64,000 nucleotides of DNA from Neostapfia colusana (lineage: Eukaryota; Streptophyta; Magnoliopsida; Poales; Poaceae). Below the pieces are notes generated by a model. The model saw nothing but the letters and a program-made list of their open reading frames with translations. It was not told the DNA's origin and did no database searches. This document shows, in pieces, positions 11,801-21,867 of this stretch. Within the stretch, counting starts at the first letter, position 1. The number at the start of each line of letters is the position of its first letter. The position numbers and the translations under genes are program-made. Where the stretch lies: contig JASWHV010000010.1 in the NCBI GenBank assembly GCA_030760725.1, positions 37,825,760 through 37,889,759 on the forward strand, written 5' to 3'.

Positions 11801-14800
11801 TGTAAAAGCCCAAGAAAAGGGACTTGTAAAAAACTTTTCTTCATCTCACAACACCACAGTTTTTATTGTGGACACCTTAGGAAATGTGGTGAAAAGCAAG
11901 TAACCTCTATCAAAGAAGTGGTTAGAGGGGAAACTTACACTTTCACAACATGGGAAAATTATACACATATGATCACACATGAGAGTGTGTTTCCAAACTG
12001 TTGCATTCAAACTCAGGATTTCAGCAGCTAAACCAAGGATCAAAGTGCATAATTGGATTCCTCAGGTCCAAATTAGTTGGGAGGCAAAGTTTCAGAAATT
12101 TTCAAAAAGATTTGCTACCCATTTTTCCAAAAAGGATCCAAATATGCCAAGAATTCAAATATACATTTGAATTTGAGGTAAATTTGCCAAACAATACCAA
12201 TGTAGCTCAGTTGAAGATTTCCAACGATTGAATTCATCTTTTGTCAAGTTTTGGAGATCTTTTGAGAGGGGGTAGAGCACTGACCAGTGGGGCCCACCTG
12301 TCATTGGGTGAAATAGACTTAGCCCCCAAGTCTGCTCTCTGTTTCTCAGTCAACCGAGCGCAGCCAGCTGCCGCGCGCGCACCGCCGGCCGAACGGCCAC
12401 CTCCTGGTTCCCGTCGCTCGCGCTGGCAGCCGGGGAACGGCGCGCCCTCTCCTCTACATGACCCCCTCGCCAAGCCACCGAAGACGTACGCGTGCTTCTT
12501 TGCAAAACAGCGAGCCCCCGCTCTGCTCGGCCACCGACGCCGCTCCCCCGATCCTCCCCTGCACGCCGACGTCCGCTCGGCCTTTGCCCGAGCTCCCAAC
12601 GCAGAAAGAGAGCGCCGGTGTGTGCTCTAGCTAGCCATCTCACCACCCCACGGTGTTAGCACCGCACTCGACCACAAATCGACGATTGCCACTGAGAGCT
12701 CAGGCCACCGGCGGAAAGGCGCGAACTGCTCCCCGTGGACAGCACGCCACGGCCAGTTTCACCGCCGGACTTCTACACAGAAAAGGTGCGCCTTAGCCTC
12801 CAGATCGTGTAGCTGCAACCCTTCTAACCATTGGTAGACGGTGCGCTGAGAATTCCTAAGGATCCCGAGAACTAGTGCAACCGGGTAAGGATCGGTCTAC
12901 CCCGAAATTCGAGCTGCACCGTCCAATCCAGCTCGAGTGAGCTTATACATACCTCCCTCACTTCCTAGCGGCCCTCCTCGACCAAGAATCAAGGGAAATG
13001 ACCCAGAAATGGCCGGGTTTAGGTTGTTTCTCGGGCCGCCATAGAATAACAGCTCAGTTCACCGTGGAGCTCTAGGTTGCCGACCTTTTCATGGGGTTTG
13101 GCGGCCATTTCCATCACCCTCGAGCTCCCGTGGTGCTCTCCGACCCTTTGCCAATCATTTTGATGCGTTATAACGCATTCCCGACCACGCCGGAACCCTA
13201 ACCGCCACTGTCACCGTCGGGAGCCCTGTTCCGGTGAGCTACGGCCGCCGGCGACGCCACCGACGAGTTCAGCGATGTTAGTTAGGGCGGGGCGGCAAGT
13301 TTGGGGCCGGGAGACGGCCGGGAGAGCAGTTCCGGCGAAGCTCGCCGGAGTGCGCCGCCGCGGGCCCCTGTTTGGCGCGAGGAAGGGGAAGACTGCCGGG
13401 TGGGACCCACCGGCAGACATTTAAACATTTTGAAACGTCCAGTTTGTAGTTCAAACTTTAGAGGACCACAACTTGGGTTAGGAGAATCCAAAAATAATGA
13501 AACAAATTTTGTTGGATTCCTCTGACAGAGTACAATCCAAATCTGAAACCCAATTTTTATAAAACCCAGTAATTAATTCTGCAAAATTCTTTAAAGCTTT
13601 TCAGCAAAAGAATTTTAGAGGGAGTTTGGTTCATCCAAAAATTCCCAAATTTTGCCAGAATGTTCTTTAGGACATTAGTAGACCCCTGTAAAAGTTTCAG
13701 ACCATTTGGAGTTGATTTGGCCAGAGCAATTCAAATTGGAAGGTGCTTTGTTCATTTGAATACAGAAACATTTTCAGAGAATTTCCAAAAACTTGGAAAT
13801 TCAGTTCTGGGCAATTCTTAACTCCAAAAATACTAGAAAAATTCATGCAAACTCTAGGAGCTATAATTGAAATTTTAGTTCATTAAGTTGGGTATGAACA
13901 GGGGTCTGACCTCAGAATTAATTCCTCCTTGCTTATTTGCTAAAGAAATTACTCTGAGCAAACCATTCCATGAAAAGTGCTAAGGTTTGGTCCAGAGAGT
14001 TTTCTTGTGACAAGGAACTCACACAAAAATTCTCAGCTCTATTAGAGCTCTAGATCACCCCTGTCCTGTTTAACCACTTAAGGGATTAATATGGAAAAGG
14101 GGGAAAACCACTTAGCATTTGACCATGTGATTAAGTCCAAGCCAAACCACCAACACCAGTTCATATTTAAATTCTTAAACAAAGTTCCAGGTGTTAGAGG
14201 CTGGTTATTAGAACTAATAGTAGAAGTCTTACTCTAAAACTCACATTTGCATCTAAATTAACATATAGTATTTCATTAACGTGTAGCCGTTGAAGAAGAG
14301 ACTCCGGAAGTGCTGGACTTCCTCCTTCCGGACGAATAACTAACTCCTGACCAGCAGCAACAAGGCAAGCCCCGGTTTGCATTAACCTTTTTATAAGTTT
14401 TCTTTTGTTTACATGAGTCGTGTGAAGTATGATTGTGCATTAGGTGTAGGATGAATGGAACCCCACTTGCATAACCAAAGGTTCCTAAAAGAGTGAGGGT
14501 AGTGTCTAAGACCTCGAGTAGACAGGTTATGCTTAATGAGTCATAGGACTTCGGTACAAGTCGAGTAGTTGGAATCTACTCGCGAGATAGGCTTGGGACA
14601 CACGGGTTCGGTGGAGTGATGTGAGATCACTTTAGTAATGAAAATGAGACTAGGCAGGGGCTAGGGCGCAACAAGAGAGAGTCTTGTGTGCGCGGCCCTG
14701 CCCGTGTCGATTGAGGACCGATCCGTGTGCGGCCCTGCTGAACAAGTATTGAACGTACCGAAGGCATATCGGATATATGGGCCCCGATAAACCGATGTAG

Positions 14801-15745
14801 CCTAAACCTCCGGGCGTCGAGGCATAGCACACCGATTTATAGGTGTAGGTTGAGGGCAGCAAGGTGGAAATCTGCCAACGGGCATAGAGAGATGCTCCGT
14901 GTGGGGAACCTCCTGCTCGTTTCGGTGCGACCGGTTCGACGTTTGGGCTGTTGGGTGAAAGGTTGTCCCGTACGACATCGAGTGAGCGTGCTGTGCAGCT
15001 CCACGGGTGGGCGTACGTGACGTGCTCTTTGGGTTTTCCCTGCAGGTGTATATCGAGTCGATTCGCCGTCCCTCGCGGTGACGAGTACTGCTTGTTCACT
15101 GCATCGTAACGTAGACTAATGAATGAAATATGTTGATTCAATGATGCTGATTGATATAATTGGATTGCTACATGTGTGCCACCAAATACTGCTTACTAAA
15201 TTTCAGATTTCATGAACTGTTAACTTGTTGCTAAAAGATGAACTAAGGATGAACTTGTAGGCGTGTCCTTTTGCTGAAATGTTACTATCCTATGTCCATT
15301 GTACACCTCATGTAGAGTTTCATGCTTAGGTGAGTCGGTTAAGCCTTGCTGAGCCTTCGTGCTCACGGTTGCTGCTTAAGTGTTTTTCAGGTGAGGAGCC
15401 ACCGACGGACTCGGAGTACGAGTCCACCGGCGAGGGTTACCCTCCGTCGGGGACCACGGCTGAGTGGGAGCCGTACACGCCGCGCTGAGCTGAGACGTGC
15501 AGCTAGTGTGGGTTGCCCTAGGGCTGGGCAACCGACTTTTGCTAAATAGGCGGGCGTGAGTTGTATAGTGTAGTCTTCCGCTGTGTAATAGAACAATAAT
15601 TGTAACTGAAGTTTGTACTTGTTTGTACAGTTTCAGCTGTTTTTCCCATGTAATATATTGTGTTCTTATGACGTGTGCTGTTGGGTGTCGCATTGCGCGG
15701 CACCACCCTCTGCGATCCTGGATGAGCGGATTCCGGTCCGCCACA
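11801..15745 (+). repeat. 3' LTR of Z
   Basis: It has the same length as the 5' LTR (3,945 bp) and the same ends (TGTAAAAGCCC ... TCCGCCACA). Differences from the 5' copy are scattered single bases only. One creates a TAA inside the first exon-like block (14287-14364). Confidence 0.95.
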
Positions 15746-15750
15746 GAAGG
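15746..15750. repeat. Target-site duplication of Z, right copy
   Basis: GAAGG, matching 1422-1426. The interrupted pol frame of A continues at 15751. Confidence 0.95.
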
Positions 15751-16200
15751 CGCCCATTAAAATTCGAAGTTGGAGATCACGTATATCTACGGGTGTCTCC
15801 AATGAAGGGCGTAAACAGATTTGGGGTGAGAGGAAAGTTGGCATCCCGATTCTTCGGTGCATTCCAGATTACCGAAAGATGTGGATCAGTGGCATACCGG
15901 CTGAAATTACCAGAAGCACTTTCCGGTGTGCACGACGTCTTTCACATTGCCCAGCTGAGGAAGTGTCTTAAGCTATCAACTACCGTTCAGCTGGAAGATA
16001 TTGAAGAACTGCAACCGGATCTCACCTATCGGGAGGAACCGGTTCAGATTATTGACGAAAGGGCCCGAACCACACGTAACCGTACGTTGTGGTTCTACAA
16101 GGTTCTATGGAGTAATCACTCCATGGACGAAGCGACATGGGAGAGCGAAGAATTTCTTCGCGCTAACTACCCCGACTTTTTCACGTCGCATATCCGGTAA
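15751..16200 (+). pseudogene. Element A pol: integrase C terminus and chromodomain
   Basis: This is the continuation of the frame broken at 1426. It opens with [17 protein letters not shown] (the integrase GPF/GPY-type module), passes through HDVFHIAQLRKC and ends with the chromodomain-like segment around TLWFYKVLWSNH and [10 protein letters not shown], then TAA at 16198-16200. The 150 residues are uninterrupted. An ATG-less upstream extension into the Z LTR is an artefact of the insertion. Together with 1-1426 it forms the distal half of a chromovirus polyprotein that is dead because of the two stops upstream. Confidence 0.9.
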
Positions 16201-16256
16201 TTTTCCACCGTCCTCTCTCTCATTTTCACCTTATAATCTCTGGACGAGATTATTTT

Positions 16257-16269
16257 AAGGGGGGAGGAA
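16257..16269 (+). promoter_or_regulatory. Polypurine tract of A
   Basis: AAGGGGGGAGGAA immediately precedes the TG at 16270 and marks the start of the 3' LTR of A. Confidence 0.9.
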
Positions 16270-18818
16270 TGTAAGGGCCTCAGTTTTGACACATTGAAGT
16301 GTTCATCACCACACACACACACCTCATTTGAGGAAAGATGATGAACACAAATGAAGAGCAAGTAACCACCATCAACATGCTCATTAGAGAACAAACTCAC
16401 ACATTGCAAAAGTGGTATTTTCCACATGTGATATAGGTGGGCTGGACATATGAAAACTCCTACACATTGCTAAGAATGTCCATGCCAAGTTTCATCCAAA
16501 TTCAAAATCTTTTCGAGGCCATTTTGGGTATAGCTAGAAAGAGGGAAGTTCTAAACCGTATTCAAATTCAAACTGTTTTTATCCAATGAATTTAAAAGTG
16601 GGAGGCATATTCTTACTCAGCACATTTTTGTGAGCTCACACACCAATTTTCACTCCATTTGGAGTTGATCTTGACATGAGCTAAGTGGGACAAATTCAAA
16701 CTTTATTTGAATTCAAAACTGAACTTGTGCTGAAATTCATTCAAACCAAACCGAATTTGAATTCTACTCAATTCAAATGGCTCATGGGTGAATAATTTGA
16801 ATTACCAGGGGTAGTATGGGGCTCACTGTTTACAACAGGGATTAGGAGTAAATTTTAGAGGTTAAAATTGGAAGTGGGACCCACATGTCAGCCACAACTC
16901 CAACTCAAACCGACTGAAAACCCAGCTCGGGTTCTTGCGCCGGACTGAGCAGCCGCCACGGCGAAGAGGCGACCGGGACACCATCTGCTTGCCGCCCCGA
17001 CGTGCTGAACCGCCTCACAGCCCCCTTATCTATGCCACCGCCCTGATCGGAGCGATCACCGCCCACTCTGCTGCCTCCACGCATCAGAACCGCGCCATCG
17101 CTGCCGATCACTCGGATCTGATCAGGGAAGCTTGATAACCGCCTCTCCGTCCCCTCCAGAGCCACGGCAAGGTACTAGAAACCTTCCTCCGTCTTCCCCG
17201 CTGCTAGAATTCAGCTGAAACCGATTGATATTGGCTATGCCGAAAGATTACTTCGTTGACGTAAAACCATCGCACCTCGGGCTCCCGTGGACAGCCCAAC
17301 CAGGGCGTTCTCACGCCCGAGCCAAGGCACGCTTGGACGCGATGGTGACCGGTGCTGCTCACCAGCGAGCCACAGCCAGAGTGTTTGCTCACCGGCGATG
17401 AATTTCCAGTTTTCCCCTTTCTGTGTGCAGAACGACCTTCGGGTGCGGTTCTATCGAATTCGTACACTAGAAAGGATTAGAGGGCCTCAATCCTATCTCA
17501 CAAAAACTAGACACGGTAACGCACAAGTTTCCTTCACAACCTTTGGCCGGAGGACCTCTGTACCCGGCGTAATTCAAAGTTTACCGATGGCGGAACAGAC
17601 GGGAGGCATCGGGCGCACGGTGAGGACCTACTTCGGGCCTCCCCCGAGCTGCCTCAAGCTCATGTCGACCTTCCCTGAGGTCCGCTGATGCTTCCTGACC
17701 GATCGCTCGAGTAGTTGAGGTGCTAGAGAGGTTAGCCGACACGGCCGAAGTCTTTCCTAGGCGGCGGCTCGTCACCGACCATGCACCGGCCGTTGTCATG
17801 ACGAGCTGACCCCAGAATCCTGTTCCCCGAGTGAAAATAGGCAGGGGCAGCCAAGATCGTGAAGTTTGGAGCTTTACAGAAGCTGCCGGCGAGCTCTTCG
17901 GCGAGGTCCCTCTGCGGCGGAGCGCGGGCGGTGAGAGGTTGAAGAAGGGGTGGACCCCAGCTGTCAGCGGGAGATATTTTGAATCGGGATCGGGCTGCGG
18001 CCGGGATCGGGTGTGCTGGCGCGCAAAAACCTTGTCGGCCGCCGTGTGCTGTCGCCTCGGCGCTCAACACGTGTCCCTGCGGGCCCCGGCAGATTTAAAC
18101 TTTTCTCCCGATTTCAGATTCTATTCAAACTTCAAATCCTCATAACTTTTGCTAGGAAGCTCCAAATCGAGTAAACCAAATTTTGCTGGATTCAGCTCTT
18201 TGAACACTTTCCAGAAAATCAAGTTTCACTTCGTGAAAACCCTTATTTCTCCAGAATTAATTCCTCAAAGTTTAAACTGTTAGGAATTTTAACTGGAGAA
18301 TCCTTTGGAGGAAAATCCTGAAATTTTGCTAGGATGTTCACCAAAATATCCCAGAACAACCATAAAAATTTCAGATCCATTTGAGCTCATTTGATCCACA
18401 TAATGGTGTGATTAGTGAAACTGTTCCAGAGAAAATAGAAAATGTTCAGAAACATTTTCAGAATTTTCTCTGAAATTGTTTAGCTCATATCTTTAGTTAG
18501 GAACCTTCAAATTAAGTGAGACCAACTCCATCAGAACCCTCTGAAGATATAGTTTTCAGAAAGTCATAGTTTGTTTCATGAAAATCCTTAGAACACCCTA
18601 AAAGCCTTCAATTAAGGTCAAGTACATGATTAATTGTGGAGGGATCAAATGAGCTTTGCTGCAACTAAAACTTGACCAAATCTCTGTTTAGGTTGTAACC
18701 AGGCCACAGTAAAAATTTCACAGTCATTGGGCTTGTCTAGTAAGAGTTATAGACTTCACAAGTTAAAGGTTAATACAACTGCATTGAAATTAATACATGT
18801 ATTGCTTCTATCATGTAG

Positions 18819-20078
18819 TCGCTAAGGTCGAGGAGGAACCCGAAGTCCTAGACTTCGTTACTCCGGAGGAGCAGCTAGCCTACGACCAAGAGCAGCAAGG
18901 CAAGCTCCGGTTTGCATTAACCTTTTACAAATTTTTATTGTTTTGAGCACATACATGAATACTATTGTTCCTTGCATTAGAGTCTTGTTTGGAAACCCAA
19001 GTGCATAGCCATGAAAGCCATGGGTTGGGATTAGGATTGAAAACCTCGTTAGCCACTGCATTGATAAGATAGAGTAGGATTCGGTACAAGTCGAGTAGTT
19101 GGAACTACTCGCGAGCATAGGCTAGAGGCACTCGACTCGGGTAGTAATAGCACATGAAACACATGGCAAGAAAATGAGACCAAGCGGAGGGTAAGGGCAA
19201 CAGGACTTTGGGGCCTGTGTACTGTAGCTCTGCTTGTGTCGATTGAGGACCGAGCCGTGTGCGGGCCTGTTGAACAAGCTAGAACAGTACCGAAGACCTA
19301 CCGGCTATATGGGAACCGGGAAACTGATGTAACTCGTGTAGCTGGGTGTTGAGGCATAGCTGGTCGTTCAGAGGGTAGGTTGAGAGCTCGAGGTGTAAAT
19401 TAGCTGGCGGCATTGAGATGCACGTGCAGAGACCTCTTGCTCAGGACGATTGGACCGGTTCAACATTTGGCTAACGGGTGAAAGGTAGTCCCGTACGGCG
19501 TCCGTGATGGTTGTTGTAGGCAACATCGAGTACGGGCGTACGTGACGGGTTGTTCGGGTAACCCTGCAGGTGTAAATCGATTATAATCACCATCCCTCGC
19601 GGTCAGTGAGTACCACTTGTTCACTGTACCTTGACATAGAAAGAACAGGCTAGTTACATGTTAAAATGTTGCTGATTGAAAGATGGACTTGATTGCTAAT
19701 GACTTGCTGTAGTTTAGAGCTAACTAAAGTTCATTTCAACTTTGGGCAAAGTACATGAGACAAATGCGTTTCTTGTTTGATTGCGGCTCTCTCATGTACC
19801 TTAGCGTAAGTTTCTCCACAACCTGCTGCTAAAACTTGAAAGTAAGGTTCTACTAATTATGCGAGTCCTTGCAAATGATTTTTACCTCATGTAACCCACC
19901 ACCCCTCATTTAGAAGTTCCATGTTTAGGTGAGACGGGTCAGACTTGCTGAGCCTTCGTGCTCACTGCTTGTGTTTGAAGCTTTTGCAGGGTTCTATGAT
20001 GAAGGGACTCCCGAAGAGGAGACGGAACCCCAGGAGGGGAACCCCGTCGAGTGGGAGTTGTGCACGCCGCAGAGTTAG
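18819..20078 (+). other. Candidate spliced acidic mini-ORF in A LTR
   Basis: Block 1, 18819-18899 (81 bp), follows ATCATGTAG and ends CAGCAAG before a GC donor (GCAAGC). Block 2 starts at 19990 after TTTTGCAG and is open to TAG at 20076-20078. The phase is conserved as in Z (2 nt, whole codons, 1 nt). The reading is acidic, with PEVLDF, DQEQQ and VEWEL. The A' copy on the minus strand keeps the same frame with several replacements. There is no ATG in block 1; the start exon is unknown. Confidence 0.45.
19949..19964 (+). other. Conserved hairpin upstream of LTR block 2 (A)
   Basis: TGAGC, loop CTTCGT, GCTCA, preceded by CTTGC. It ends 25 nt before the second-block acceptor, the same distance as in Z. 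Confidence 0.5.
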
Positions 20079-20316
20079 TGTGCGTGTGTGCTAGCAAAGA
20101 CACGTTCAAGGGCTGAACGTGGACTTGATGCGTAGTCTACGCCCGTGAGTGTAGACTGGAACTATTTTGATGTAAACATGTTCATAAACTTGTTTATGTA
20201 TTAAAATTTTGCTTCCGCTTTGTACCTTTGACGTGTGTTATCTGGTTCTGTGCAACGCAGCACCTCTCAGCGTGATCCTGGCTCGACAAGACCTTTGGGG
20301 TCATGTCACTAAGGCG

Positions 20317-20720
20317 CCACGTGTCCAGCAGGGCCGGACATCCCTCTCCTCAGAGGTAAGCTCCGGGCCCGCCGCGTTGCCAACTGAGCCGGACCTTCCC
20401 CCTCCGCGGGGAGAGCCCCGGAGGCTCCATGTGTCCAGCGGGGCCGAACCTCCCTCTCCTCAGAGGAGAGCTCCGGGGCCGCCACGTGGCCAGCAGAGCC
20501 AGACCTCCCCCTCTGCGGGGAGAGCTCCGAAGGCTCCACGTGTCCAGAGGGGCCGGACCTCCCTCTCCCAGAGGAGAGCTCCGGGCCCGTCACGTGGCCA
20601 GCAGAGCCGGACATCCCCCCTCCGCGGGGAGAGATCTGGAGGCTCCACGTGTCCAGCGGGGCCGGACCTCCCTCTCCTCAGAGGAGAGCTACGGGCCCGC
20701 CACGTGGCCAGCAGAGCAGC
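20317..20720 (+). repeat. 55-bp tandem array with ACGTGKC motifs, eight units
   Basis: Unit starts, taken at the CCACGTG motif, are 20317, 20372, 20427, 20482, 20536, 20590, 20645 and 20700, a spacing of 54-55 bp. Units alternate between CCACGTGTCC and CCACGTGGCC versions, giving a 110-bp higher-order period; the units at 20372 and 20427 are degenerate at the motif. Each unit also has a GGACCTCCC block and a GAGAGCTCCG block. CACGTG is the G-box, and ACGTGTC/ACGTGGC fit the ABRE core ACGTGKC. The array lies 390-790 bp upstream of the TATA box. Confidence 0.92.
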
Positions 20721-21107
20721 GCTGCCTGCCCCCGCGCGGTAGGCAGCAAGAGTAAAGACGCACCATACTTTGCCCGTACAAGGTATTCAAGACCCACGCC
20801 TTCCCAAGTTGCGGAGACGTGGAGCACGCCTCTGTCAGGTGCCGTTGCGCCCAATCACATCGCAGTGAAGACTGGCGCGCCACGTCAGAGGCTGCACGCC
20901 AATAAACACAGCGAAAAGACATCCCCTGCCCCCCTGCCAACCACTACGACTAGCTTGCGGCATGGGCAGGGCGGCAGAACGAAGACTTTGAAGCCCTCGC
21001 CAGAGACAACTGCCGGCGTAACTGCAGATACGGTAGATGGCAGGCAATCTCCCCGGGACCACCTGTCGGGTCCCGGGCCCACCCTGTAAGCCACCCGAGC
21101 ATTGGAC

Positions 21108-21114
21108 TATAAAA
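21108..21114 (+). promoter_or_regulatory. TATA box of E 5' LTR
   Basis: TATAAAA within GGACTATAAAAGGCTCGG, about 280 bp before the LTR end, which is a typical U3/R position. Confidence 0.75.
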
Positions 21115-21391
21115 GGCTCGGGTAGGCAACGTTAGCAAGGGTTGGACATTTTACACTCTCACGCAGGGTTCACTCCTGGGCACCAAGCAATACAACGAGC
21201 AACTCAGCTCACCGTGGACGTAGGGTATTACGCTCCGGCGGCCTGAACCACGTAAAAAACCCTGTGTCAATCTTCTCCCTCAATCGTCCCCAACGCGAAA
21301 TCTCTCCGTGAGTGACTAGCCCCTACGAAAAAGAACCTCCGCGGTCTGCCCAGAGCAGGCCCGAGGGAAGTGTTGGCTACACACTTCGACA

Positions 21392-21409
21392 TTTGGCGCG
21401 CCAGGAAGG
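21392..21409 (+). promoter_or_regulatory. Primer-site region of E
   Basis: TTTGGCGCGCCAGG follows the LTR end. This form is common at the primer site of grass Tat elements. I cannot assign the priming tRNA with confidence. Confidence 0.6.
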
Positions 21410-21867
21410 GGGCTTTACCCTTGCGCGACGAGTTTCTGCCGATGAAGATGACGAAGCTTCCTTCAGCGGCAAGCTCTCCCCGCCCACGTTCACGACGAAC
21501 GGTGACCAGCGGGGACTACATCTCTACACACTCAGGACAGAGTGTGTCGGCGCAAGCTGGGAGCCAGCGGCCGACTCCGGCAGCGCAGGCTCCAGCAAGC
21601 GCAAGATCCACTGCAGCACTGAGTGTCTCCCACGGCGGCGCACTAGCTGCAGCACGAGCGCTACTGCGCAATTCACCTGCTGGGGACGCGCCTCAGTCAG
21701 CGACCCAGTAGTGGATTAGCGACGTAGACCGTCTCGTCATCGCCGCTGCCAACCCTCAACTTCGGCGGGGACGACGTCCCAGTCAACCGGCTGTATCGCT
21801 GACGCGCACACCAACGGTTGACGGGCAGACGGCAGATTCCCGCTCCACCAGGCTCCCATCGGCGGAC
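21410..21867 (+). other. Leader and degraded gag start of E
   Basis: About 460 bp lie between the primer site and the recognisable gag frame. Short overlapping frames are present, but none has a convincing start. The gag N terminus probably lies here with a frame break. No other feature is seen. Confidence 0.5.

Larger units (their letters stand above)
1427..15745 (+). mobile_element. Element Z: complete Tekay/Del-like LTR retrotransposon
   Basis: This is a full-length element of 14,319 bp: 5' LTR 1427-5371, initiator-Met primer site 5375-5386, long leader, a single gag-pol ORF 7202-11734, polypurine tract 11788-11800 and 3' LTR 11801-15745. A GAAGG duplication flanks it. Both LTRs are exactly 3,945 bp. 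Side-by-side reading finds about 25 single-base differences and no length change. That implies a recent insertion, roughly a quarter of a million years if the grass rate of 1.3e-8 per site per year applies (inference). It landed in the integrase gene of the related element A. All enzymatic motifs are present, so it may be autonomous, but some normally conserved residues are changed (see the CDS). Confidence 0.95.
1..20308 (+). mobile_element. Element A: Ty3 chromovirus (Tekay/Del-like), partial, split by Z
   Basis: This is a Ty3/gypsy element whose 5' LTR, gag, protease and RT lie left of the window. What remains is the RNase H-integrase part of pol (1-1426), the pol C terminus (15751-16200), a polypurine tract and the complete 3' LTR (16270-20308). 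Z (1427-15745) interrupts it. The two pol pieces rejoin in the same frame once Z and one copy of its 5-bp duplication are set aside. A ends at 20308 inside the tandem repeats of E's 5' LTR, so A is inserted in E. The expected right-hand duplication is CTAAG (20309-20313), which cannot be checked because the left end is outside. Tekay/Del assignment rests on LTR length (about 4 kb), protein similarity to Z and a C-terminal chromodomain-like tail. Confidence 0.85.
16270..20308 (+). repeat. 3' LTR of A (about 4.04 kb)
   Basis: It starts TGTAAGGGCCTC just after the polypurine tract and ends GGGGTCATGTCA. The end is confirmed by the inverted partial copy at 51458-53878, which stops at the same base. 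The LTR is related to the Z LTR in its second half: shared blocks lie around the GC-donor exon, GGTTTGCATTAACC, and the GTGTCGATTGAGGACCG segment. No clear TATA box was seen. It holds exon-like blocks (18819-18899, 19990-20078) and a hairpin (19949-19964). Confidence 0.88.
20309..21391 (+). repeat. 5' LTR of E, left end cut by A
   Basis: It is assigned by its end, TTCGACA, directly before the TTTGGCGCGCCAGG primer-site region. It contains a 55-bp tandem array (20317 onward), a TATA box (21108-21114) and a 280-bp transcribed part. The start lies on the far side of A, outside the window, so the true length is unknown. A Pro/Arg-rich ORF over the array is a by-product of the GC-rich repeat. Confidence 0.7.

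Noticed and set aside
15613..15750. A longer gene start for the 15751-16200 frame
   Set aside because: Its first 46 codons are Z LTR sequence and the duplication; the true upstream part is 1-1426.
20317..20720. Regular repeats considered as a CRISPR array
   Set aside because: Units are directly adjacent 55-bp tandem repeats with no unique spacers and no cas genes; the context is a plant retrotransposon.
20209..20742. Pro/Arg/Ser-rich ORF of 177 codons across the 55-bp array, and other ORFs on both strands there
   Set aside because: The frames exist because 55 bp GC-rich units lack stops. The composition reflects the repeat and there is no domain; the other strand is equally open.
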